NCBI GenBank assembly: GCA_023459275.1
Contig: JAEWVC010000065.1
Location: 1-9,438, forward strand
DNA from: Bacillota bacterium
GTDB lineage: Bacteria; Bacillota; Clostridia; Christensenellales; Aristaeellaceae
Reading direction: 5' to 3'
DNA: 9,438 bases
The notes under the pieces were generated by a model. It ran no database searches. It was given only the letters and a program-made list of their open reading frames with translations, and had not been told where the DNA came from. Below, in pieces: positions 1 to 5,835 of the stretch. Positions within the stretch are counted from its first letter, which is position 1, and every line of letters starts with the position of its first letter. A program made the translations under genes and the position numbers.

Positions 1-41
1 ACTTTTTGAAAAAAAGTCCCCTTCCCGCCATATCCCTCCGG

Positions 42-2861
42 TCATTCCTGTACCCGCGTCATCTTGATCACGATATTCTTGCCGTTGCGGATATCCCGGA
101 GGGTGAGGTTATTGCCCTTGATATAGGTCACCTTATGGGAAAGCGTCAGATGGTCCGGGGTAACGCCGGTGAGCATGGAGTAGGTGCTGATGACGTTGAA
201 GAAAAGCTCCTCCCCGTCAATGGTGCAGGTGCCGTCATCGCGGAACTCCATAACCGCCCCGGCCGAGGTGGCCCACTTTCCCAGCACCAGGTAGCAGTTG
301 CGCTTGAGCTTTTTGCTGGAAACATCCTTGTAATCAGGGATGTTTCTGTAATAGACCAGCGCCTCGAAGGGCTTGCCGTCGTCATACAGTACGTTCGCGT
401 AGCTGTAGTTGGCCAGGTTATATATGTCGCCAAGCCCGCTGTATTTTGCGGGAAGGCCGGTGAGCTCCACGGTGGACAGGATCTCCACCACTGCCTTGTA
501 ATCGTCCCCGTCCATGGCGGCCTGCGCCTTTTCCGTCACATCGGCATAATAGGCGTCAAAGCAAGCTTCGCTTTGCGCCTTGGCATCCTCATAGCCGCTG
601 ATGGCCGCGAACAGCCGGCCGGCCAGGGCAAGCTCGCCCTCGTCCCGGGCTTTTGCCGCCACCTGGTAGTTGGCTTTCTGATACAGCGTCTGAGCATCCT
701 CGTATTTGCCCAGAGCCTTGAAGGCGGCGGACGCCTCTTCCAGACTCCCCGCCTCCAGCAAAAGCGTGGCCTGGGCATAGTTGCAGGCGTTCAGCTTGTC
801 CTGGGCATCCTTGTATTTTCCCAGGGAGGAAAGCAGCGTCGCCGCGTCCTGGTATTCTCCGTTTTCCATGTGGCCCATGGCCAGCAGATATTTGGCTTCC
901 TTGATCTTTTCCTGCGAATCGCTGTAATTTTCAAGATCGGCATACTGATCGATGGCGGACAGGTAATCGCCCGCGGCCAGCGCCTGTCCAGCCAGGCCGT
1001 ATAGGGCATCCTTGATCCGCGCGGCGCTGTCCTGATAGCCGTCAAGCTCCTGATAAAGAGCGATGGCGCTGCCGTATTCCTTGGCGGTCATGTAGGCGGA
1101 GGCCTGCTTATATTTCACGGCCTGCACCTGCGCGGCGACATCGCCGTATTCCGGGATTTTCGCAAATTCCGCCAGCGCTTCTTCGAATTTTCCATCCTTC
1201 ACAAGCTGTATGGCGGGCAGGTAGATGGCCTCGCTGGCTTTGCCGGCGGCGTCGTTATAGGCCGGGATCTGCAAAAACAATTCTCTGGCCCTTTCGTATT
1301 CCTTGTCTGCCAGCGCCTTTGTCCCGATCTGGTAAATGCATTCCCAAGCGAGTTCCCTGGCGTCCAGATAGCCCTGGATCTTCAAAAACATCTCCGCCGC
1401 GCCGCTCAGGTTTCCGGACGCCATTTCCTTCTTGGCAGGCTCATAGATGCATTCCCTGGCTTTGGTAACGGCGTCCAGATAATTGCCGGCTTTTAGGTAC
1501 AGTTCTCCCGCGGCCACATATTCTCCCGCGGCCTTCAGTACTTCTCCCTTTTGATACCAGGCTACCTGCAGCTTTTGATTGACATCCGAATACCCTTCGA
1601 TCTGGCCCAGCAGCTCAATAGCCCTGTCATACTCCTTCAAATCAAGGGCCCGGACGCCGGGCTGATACAGGCACTCGGAAGCCATTCGGGAAGCGTCGGG
1701 ATAATCCCCCAAATCCAGAAAGATCTGCCTGGCCCCGTCATAATCCTCTTGGTTCATCAGTTCTGCCGCGCGGGCGAAGATGGCCGCCTGCCTGCGCACA
1801 CGGGCATCGGAATAATCAGGGATTGCGGCATACATTTCGGCGGCGTTTTCATACTGCCCGGCCTGCATCATCTTCTCCGCCAGCAGATAGCGGGCTTCCT
1901 TGGAACGGGTGGGGGAGTCTTCATAACTGCCCAACTGGTCGAACATAACCCGGGCACGCTGGAGCGATTCCTCCGTGCCGGTTGTGAGATCGGCTATCGC
2001 TTTCAAGTAATCGCTTTTTACTGCCAGCGCATCCGCGTCAAGGTAACCGGGCATCTGAGCAAATGCGGCTTTGGCCTCCGAATACAAGCCCCTGCCCAAC
2101 TGCTGGTTGGCGCGGTAATAACGGTAATAAGGGATACCATGGAAATAGATGCCGTATCCCGCCCCCAAGCCAAAGACCAGAAGAAACAGGATCAAAACTG
2201 CACGGCGGCGGCGGCGCTTTTTGCGCTTCAGCCGCTGCTCCCGTTCCAACTGCTGCTGGGAAGCCTGCATCCTGGCCCGGTGGGCGATGGTGTCCAGTTC
2301 CCGCTCCCTGGCCTCCATCATCTCCTCAATGGTTTCCTGATTGAACTGCTCAAAGACGGCCAGTTTTTCTCTTTGGCAGCGGCGGCAGTAGGCTTCACTG
2401 GCGGCGTTGGCCCGGCCGCATACGCACAGCCAGACCGCCCCCTGGTCCTGGGGATAGCCCACCGCGTCGGGCCCGGCAACGAACCTTAACATTTCCAGCC
2501 TTCTGTTATTGGGAAGCGTGTTGGGCACATACTCCGAAAGATGGGCGTTGCCCCTGCGCCAGACGGTACCATCGTCAAACCATACCTTTTCGATGGTCAG
2601 TTCCATGCCCGCCGCCTGGGCCCCGCCCTCCATGGCAAGCGCCACATCAAAGGCGGTCTTTCGCACGCCGTCAACGCCCTGCAGCCGCTCCACCTGGCGG
2701 CTCAGCGCCTCGCCCTGGGCGTCATACCCCGCCAGCGTCACCTGCAGGCTTGTCACGTCCTTGTCCGACAGGTTGTACAGCGTCAGCCGGCAGGCATCGT
2801 CCGTTTCTGTCGGCAGGGCATAGCGCCACAGTTCTATCGGGCAGGTCAGGTCAATTTTCAT
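42..2861 (-). CDS. Membrane-anchored zinc-finger protein with a long array of 37-residue TPR-like repeats, function unknown
   Basis: The 939-aa product has five visible parts. Residues 1-140 look like a beta-rich domain. Residues 144-162 form a four-cysteine zinc finger (W144, C146, C148, N152, C159, C162). Residues 165-215 are a charged, probably coiled-coil segment ending in a Lys/Arg cluster. Residues 221-240 form one transmembrane helix. From about 257 to 850 comes a helical repeat array, and residues 855-939 look like a small beta domain (GKW, F-DDGT, LTLRD motifs). The repeat tyrosine of the Y-x-D-A/S/V signature falls at 313, 350, 387 and so on to 757, exactly every 37 residues, with degenerate copies at 273, 807 and 844. 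Canonical TPRs are 34 residues. The basic cluster before the helix predicts the N-terminus inside and the repeats outside. ATG 2861 follows a G-rich Shine-Dalgarno (2869-2875, 7-nt gap), and an in-frame TAG lies five codons upstream. Inferred role: an envelope scaffold or sensor; no enzyme motif is visible. Confidence 0.9.
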   Translation of the reverse strand: MKIDLTCPIELWRYALPTETDDACRLTLYNLSDKDVTSLQVTLAGYDAQGEALSRQVERLQGVDGVRKTAFDVALAMEGGAQAAGMELTIEKVWFDDGTVWRRGNAHLSEYVPNTLPNNRRLEMLRFVAGPDAVGYPQDQGAVWLCVCGRANAASEAYCRRCQREKLAVFEQFNQETIEEMMEARERELDTIAHRARMQASQQQLEREQRLKRKKRRRRRAVLILFLLVFGLGAGYGIYFHGIPYYRYYRANQQLGRGLYSEAKAAFAQMPGYLDADALAVKSDYLKAIADLTTGTEESLQRARVMFDQLGSYEDSPTRSKEARYLLAEKMMQAGQYENAAEMYAAIPDYSDARVRRQAAIFARAAELMNQEDYDGARQIFLDLGDYPDASRMASECLYQPGVRALDLKEYDRAIELLGQIEGYSDVNQKLQVAWYQKGEVLKAAGEYVAAGELYLKAGNYLDAVTKARECIYEPAKKEMASGNLSGAAEMFLKIQGYLDARELAWECIYQIGTKALADKEYERARELFLQIPAYNDAAGKASEAIYLPAIQLVKDGKFEEALAEFAKIPEYGDVAAQVQAVKYKQASAYMTAKEYGSAIALYQELDGYQDSAARIKDALYGLAGQALAAGDYLSAIDQYADLENYSDSQEKIKEAKYLLAMGHMENGEYQDAATLLSSLGKYKDAQDKLNACNYAQATLLLEAGSLEEASAAFKALGKYEDAQTLYQKANYQVAAKARDEGELALAGRLFAAISGYEDAKAQSEACFDAYYADVTEKAQAAMDGDDYKAVVEILSTVELTGLPAKYSGLGDIYNLANYSYANVLYDDGKPFEALVYYRNIPDYKDVSSKKLKRNCYLVLGKWATSAGAVMEFRDDGTCTIDGEELFFNVISTYSMLTGVTPDHLTLSHKVTYIKGNNLTLRDIRNGKNIVIKMTRVQE
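2376..2432 (-). other. RanBP2-like zinc-finger motif inside the repeat protein
   Basis: Residues 144-162 of the 939-aa protein follow the pattern W-x-C-x-C-x3-N-x6-C-x2-C. This matches the RanBP2-type finger (W-x-C-x2-4-C-x3-N-x6-C-x2-C) at every position except that the first two cysteines are separated by one residue instead of two to four. Zinc binding is inferred from the four cysteines. The motif lies on the predicted cytoplasmic side of the membrane helix. Confidence 0.65.
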
Positions 2862-2914
2862 CCGGCTTCCCCCCTAATTCTTGCCAAGCGGGAGCTTGTC
2901 CGCGCATGCGCGCA
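2862..2914 (-). other. Short gap between the two leftward genes, with a 12-bp palindrome
   Basis: These 53 nt separate the stop of the secreted-protein gene (TAA at 2917-2915) from the start of the repeat-protein gene. The gap holds the G-rich ribosome-binding site of the downstream gene, a 5-bp stem with a 4-nt loop (2885-2889 with 2894-2898), and a perfect 12-bp palindrome CGCGCATGCGCG at 2901-2912. No T-tract follows on the minus strand, so a terminator is not supported. Cotranscription of the two genes is therefore likely. Confidence 0.5.
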
Positions 2915-4114
2915 TTACCAGCTATAAAGAAGCAGCTCCGACAGCTTTGTGTCCGTAAAGATCATATACAGCGTCACGGTCTCGGTCTCCTGCCCGTTCT
3001 CCACAGTCAGGACATAGGTCAGCGTGGCGGAACCGGCCGCATATTCCGCCAGGCCGTAGGGCGCCGTGGCTCCGTCGCCGTAGAGCACCTCGCTGGAAGT
3101 ACCGTCGAAGGACCCGTCACCGTGGCGGAAGCGCATCATGACGCTGGACAGGCTGTCGCCCACCATCACTGCCCGGGGGCCTTCCACCCCGCGCTCATAA
3201 AGGTCCACCGTGTCCACGCCCATGAGCACCTTGTCCTTGGTATAAAGGAAGGTGATCTCCGCCCCCTGCCACTGGATGACGCGCATCCACTCCCCCGTAT
3301 CATCCGCGATCCAAGTTTCCGTCTGGTACGGCCCCATCTGGGCAACTGCCGCATCCGGCGTGAGGCTTAAAAAGTCCATGCCGGAAAAAATCAGGTCCTC
3401 GCGCTGGAAGGGGTCAAGATCGGTGCCCAAAGCGCTTTGGGGATAGGCAAAGTAGGAATTGTCCGCCTGAACCTCCTGAAGCTGCGCGATGGTCCCGTCA
3501 AGCTGCTCCCGGGAAACGGAGGCCGAAAGCCCGTAGGCCCGGACCGCAGTGACGTATCCGTCCGTCAGGCTGTACACAAGGCCGCAGTCTGTATAGCTCC
3601 CCGGCTGATCGGCAAGCTGCTCCTGCACGGCGTACTGTATCATATCGATCTGCTGCCCATCCCGCTGCACAAGGCCCCAGAGCACCTCTTCCGGAGAATT
3701 GTCCGACAGGTAAAGCACCGCAAAGTCGTGGCTGCCCGTAAGGCCGGGATTTTCATTGGCGAAGGCCTCCAGTACGGCCAGGGGGGTATCGGAGATGCCC
3801 ACCTGGCGGGGGTACTGCGTTTCATACCCCGTGGCGACAATGGCGTTTACAACGCTGTCCCTGTTCCAGGTAGGTGTGTCCAGATAAAAAGTGGCAAAAT
3901 CGTACGCGTAGGCGTAGCCATCCTCTGTCACTTGCGCCGTGGGCGCCGCGGAGGAGAGCATGGCCTGATTTATCATCTGGTCCGCCCAGGCGTCCAGCTC
4001 CTCCATGGTCAGGCCGCCCAGGTCGCTGGACGGCGAAGCCAGGGTATTTGCCGGCTGCGCCAGCAAAACCGCCATAAGAAGGAGCGCGGCCAGCGCGGCA
4101 GTCCATCGTTTCAT
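2915..4114 (-). CDS. Secreted protein of unknown function
   Basis: The 399-aa product starts with a clear signal peptide: basic MKRW, hydrophobic residues 5-19, and a probable signal peptidase I cut after A26 (TLA|S). There is no lipobox cysteine and no later membrane helix, so it is probably released or held loosely in the envelope. Residues 35-220 look like one alpha/beta domain containing a WGLVQRDGQ segment. Residues 245-399 hold two stretches that each begin with a short helix-like turn (LTPDAAVAQMG at 251 and VGDSLSSVMMRF at 318) followed by predicted strands. This loosely resembles the G-D-S-x-x-x-V-x-x-x-F pattern of small BamE/SmpA-like folds, but I would not assign it to that family. 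The start is ATG 4114, preceded by AAAGGAG (4120-4126) with a 5-nt gap. An out-of-frame ATG lies 4 nt upstream. It is probably the first gene of an operon with the repeat protein. Confidence 0.85.
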   Translation of the reverse strand: MKRWTAALAALLLMAVLLAQPANTLASPSSDLGGLTMEELDAWADQMINQAMLSSAAPTAQVTEDGYAYAYDFATFYLDTPTWNRDSVVNAIVATGYETQYPRQVGISDTPLAVLEAFANENPGLTGSHDFAVLYLSDNSPEEVLWGLVQRDGQQIDMIQYAVQEQLADQPGSYTDCGLVYSLTDGYVTAVRAYGLSASVSREQLDGTIAQLQEVQADNSYFAYPQSALGTDLDPFQREDLIFSGMDFLSLTPDAAVAQMGPYQTETWIADDTGEWMRVIQWQGAEITFLYTKDKVLMGVDTVDLYERGVEGPRAVMVGDSLSSVMMRFRHGDGSFDGTSSEVLYGDGATAPYGLAEYAAGSATLTYVLTVENGQETETVTLYMIFTDTKLSELLLYSW

Positions 4115-4119
4115 ACATA

Positions 4120-4126
4120 CTCCTTT
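4120..4126 (-). promoter_or_regulatory. Ribosome-binding site of the secreted-protein gene
   Basis: On the minus strand AAAGGAG sits 5 nt before ATG 4114. It decides between that start and the overlapping out-of-frame ATG at 4118, which would be only 1 nt from it. Confidence 0.7.
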
Positions 4127-4129
4127 GAG

Positions 4130-4163
4130 CGCCCCGGCGGCAGGAAGCCTCCCGGCCGGCGCG
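4130..4163 (-). promoter_or_regulatory. GC-rich hairpin in the leader of the secreted-protein gene
   Basis: Positions 4130-4132 pair with 4161-4163 and 4134-4138 pair with 4155-4159, giving eight G-C pairs interrupted by one C-C mismatch (4133/4160), with a 16-nt loop. On the minus strand the hairpin ends 3 nt before the ribosome-binding site, so it does not bury the site. A role in mRNA stability or ribosome access is an inference. Confidence 0.35.
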
Positions 4164-4193
4164 GTTTCTTCATCTTTATAAATAGCCTATTTT

Positions 4194-4222
4194 ATTTTAC
4201 CCCATTGCCGGCGTTATGTATA
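4194..4222 (-). promoter_or_regulatory. Possible leftward promoter for the secreted-protein and repeat-protein genes
   Basis: Read on the minus strand, TATACA (4222-4217, four of six matches to TTGACA) is followed after 17 nt by TAAAAT (4199-4194, five of six matches to TATAAT). Transcription would begin near 4187 and give a leader of about 73 nt that contains the GC-rich hairpin. The weak -35 element makes this a moderate guess; it is the best-spaced pair I found upstream of this gene. Confidence 0.35.
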
Positions 4223-4456
4223 GACAAAATTGTAAAAACGGCCAGGAGGTGAAATTGTAGAACAGTGCCGCAAGGGTGCAAAGCGGCTCCCATACGCCGG
4301 CTGTTTTAGCAGGATTCGCCTTGCCAACTGTTGTCATTGTGTAGAATCAATATCCCAAAGATGCCGGATCTTGAGCGGGTCATGCACATTTACGGCAATC
4401 GCCGCAAAAAATACCGCGAAAATGCAGTTTCACCTTCCGGTTTGTTCATGTTATTG
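4223..4456. other. Intergenic stretch without a supported gene
   Basis: This is the middle of the divergent region. It holds an orphan near-perfect ribosome-binding sequence at 4244-4252, a weak 5-bp stem (4267-4271 with 4283-4287), a small CAAC-T-GTTG palindrome at 4325-4333, and a short open frame from 4361 that runs into the -35 region of the rightward promoter. None of these is strong enough to call as a gene. Confidence 0.5.
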
Positions 4457-4485
4457 TTGACAAAATAGAGCTGACAGCATATCAT
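4457..4485 (+). promoter_or_regulatory. Sigma-A-type promoter of the branched-chain amino acid transporter operon
   Basis: A perfect -35 box TTGACA (4457-4462) is followed after 17 nt by TATCAT (4480-4485), five of six matches to TATAAT, in a locally AT-rich patch. The start of transcription should be near 4492, giving a leader of about 73 nt before the binding-protein gene. An alternative -10, CATAAT at 4483-4488, would give a 20-nt spacer and is less likely. Confidence 0.75.
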
Positions 4486-4494
4486 AATATAAAT

Positions 4495-4530
4495 GCAACG
4501 AGGCAACTGGCAGGTATCGTTGCGCTTTTT
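4495..4530 (+). promoter_or_regulatory. Leader hairpin followed by a T-tract, possible attenuator or operator
   Basis: GCAACGA (4495-4501) is perfectly inverted as TCGTTGC (4517-4523) across a 15-nt loop. A run of five T (4526-4530) begins 2 nt after the stem. The hairpin starts only a few bases after the predicted transcription start. Two readings fit: a weak intrinsic terminator that tunes expression, or a repressor operator just downstream of the promoter. A second GCAAC copy at 4503-4507 could pair with the same 3' arm. Confidence 0.45.
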
Positions 4531-4564
4531 GCATAACACCACTTTGAAAGGAAGAATGCCAACA

Positions 4565-5737
4565 ATGAAAAAGAAACTCGCCGCCCTTTTTCTGTCTTTA
4601 GCGCTTCTGGCAACCGTGTTCACCGCTTCCGCAGGCGCTGCTGACCCCATCGTCCTGGGTACCATTTCCCCGAACACCGGTTCCCTCGCCGCCTACGGCA
4701 AAGCCGTGACCACGGGCGTAGACCTGGCTGTGGAGGAAATCAACGCAGCCGGCGGCATCAACGGAAGCCAGATCAAGGTAATCAACGCCGATGACCAGTT
4801 TGACCCGGCGGAATGCCTGAACGCTTTCAATTCTCTGGTCGCGCAGGGCGTTGGCCTGATCGTGGGCTCCGTCACTTCCGGCTGCACCTCCGCCATTACC
4901 GATGCTGCCAACGAAGAGGGCGTTGTGCTTCTGACGCCGTCCGCTACGGCCGACTCCATCACCACCGAGGATGACTATGTATTCCGCGCCTGCTATGCCG
5001 ACAGCTTCCAGGGCGCCATCGCGGCCGCCTATGCCTCGCAAAGCGGCTACACCGAGGTCGGCGTTGTGTACTGCGCCGCCGATACATACTCCAAGGGCCT
5101 GTTTGATTCCTTCAGCGCCGCCTGCGAAAAGTACGGCGTGACCATCGCTGCCCAGGAGTCCTCTGCTTCCCTGGATGTTCAGGACTACACCAACCAGTTT
5201 ACCGCCATGGTGGACGCGGGCGTCAAGTTTGTGTATGCTCCCTACTACTATGATGTGATCGGCCCCTACATTGTGCCTCAGGCCCGTGCAGCCGGCTACA
5301 CCGGCATCATCATGGGCGCCGACGGCTATGACACCACACCTGATTACGTTGTAGCTGGCTCCGACCTGACTGCCTTCAATAACGTTTACTGGACCAACCA
5401 CTATGACCCGGCCGACACCTCCGAGAAGGTACAGTCTTTCGTAACCGCCTACAAAGCTAAGTTTGGCTTCACCCCCAGCGCCATCGCCGTGCTGGCTTAT
5501 GACGCCGTCTACATGTACAAGCAGGCGATTGAGACCGCCGAAACCGCTGATCCCGCCAAAGTGCGCGATGCGCTGGCCGACACCTCTGCCGTCTATGAGC
5601 GCGTAACCGGCACCTATTCGCTGGATGCGAGCGGAACGCCTGCCAAGGGCGCTGCCATCATTTCCTTCACCTCGGATGGCACGGCCGTCACCACCACCCT
5701 GGTTGATACCATTACCAAGCTGCCCGAAGCGAAGTAA
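4565..5737 (+). CDS. livK: Branched-chain amino-acid-type ABC transporter, extracellular substrate-binding protein
   Basis: The 390-aa protein is the periplasmic-binding-protein type 1 (Leu/Ile/Val-binding) receptor of the importer encoded downstream. Visible family marks are the opening GTISPNTGSLAAYG (32-45), VEEINAAGGING (56-67), a ligand-contact loop around S105-A110, TPSATAD (124-130), and a GADGYD segment (251-256) whose acidic residue sits where the family contacts the ligand amine. Substrate is probably a branched-chain or other hydrophobic amino acid, but related proteins bind amides, urea or aromatics. It starts with MKKK and a hydrophobic stretch to about residue 19, then FTAS and ASAGAAD. 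There is no cysteine in this region, so it appears to be cut by signal peptidase I (after A23 or A25) rather than lipidated. ATG 4565 is chosen because AAAGGAAG (4547-4554) lies 10 nt upstream. The in-frame ATG at 4556 is too close to that site, and ATG 4493 would be almost leaderless. Confidence 0.93.
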   Translation: MKKKLAALFLSLALLATVFTASAGAADPIVLGTISPNTGSLAAYGKAVTTGVDLAVEEINAAGGINGSQIKVINADDQFDPAECLNAFNSLVAQGVGLIVGSVTSGCTSAITDAANEEGVVLLTPSATADSITTEDDYVFRACYADSFQGAIAAAYASQSGYTEVGVVYCAADTYSKGLFDSFSAACEKYGVTIAAQESSASLDVQDYTNQFTAMVDAGVKFVYAPYYYDVIGPYIVPQARAAGYTGIIMGADGYDTTPDYVVAGSDLTAFNNVYWTNHYDPADTSEKVQSFVTAYKAKFGFTPSAIAVLAYDAVYMYKQAIETAETADPAKVRDALADTSAVYERVTGTYSLDASGTPAKGAAIISFTSDGTAVTTTLVDTITKLPEAK

Positions 5738-5749
5738 ATCTTCTCCAAA

Positions 5750-5807
5750 CCCCGGGCAGGAACGGGGGAGGCGCTTGAGCGCGAAGCATAGCGTCTCCCC
5801 TTGTTTT
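5750..5807 (+). terminator. Intrinsic-terminator-like hairpin between the binding-protein gene and livH
   Basis: Positions 5765-5775 pair with 5790-5800 over 11 bp (GGGGAGGCGCT with AGCGTCTCCCC, one G-U pair), with a 14-nt loop, directly followed by TTGTTTT (5801-5807). This has the form of an intrinsic terminator. Because livH has no evident promoter of its own, it is probably leaky and sets a high ratio of binding protein to permease. Two smaller helices would compete with it: 5750-5754 with 5763-5767, and the nested GCGC-TTGA-GCGC at 5771-5782. Confidence 0.7.
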
Positions 5808-5835
5808 GTAACAGAAAGGTGGCAACCGAGAGAAC

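Noticed and set aside
1..17. ACTTTTT/AAAAAGT palindrome just past the end of the repeat-protein gene, as a terminator
   Set aside because: The stem is only A-T rich, with a T-run on the minus strand but no GC stem before it, and the window ends here. It may help termination, but I cannot support a call.
6..1004. Long open frame on the plus strand opposite the repeat-protein gene (also 1551-2489)
   Set aside because: It lies wholly antisense to a gene with clear domain order and repeat periodicity. Open antisense frames are expected opposite GC-rich coding sequence.
591..1925. 111-bp periodicity that could suggest a DNA tandem repeat or array
   Set aside because: The period exists at protein level (37 codons). 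The nucleotide copies are too diverged for a DNA repeat, and there is no spacer-repeat structure.
3437..4252. 271-aa plus-strand open frame opposite the secreted-protein gene
   Set aside because: It is antisense to a protein with a good signal peptide and ribosome-binding site, has no domain sense, and runs into the intergenic region.
4361..4468. 35-codon open frame ending in the -35 region of the transporter promoter
   Set aside because: It has no ribosome-binding site, the frame is open only back to a TAG at 4307, and it overlaps the promoter. Chance is the simplest explanation.
4390..4677. 95-aa minus-strand open frame across the transporter promoter and binding-protein start
   Set aside because: It covers a strong promoter and signal-peptide codons on the other strand and shows no conserved features.
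4598..5401. 267-aa minus-strand open frame opposite the binding-protein gene (similar cases at 5614-6483 and 8619-9200)
   Set aside because: These are shadows of conserved transporter genes, with no ribosome-binding site or recognisable motif.
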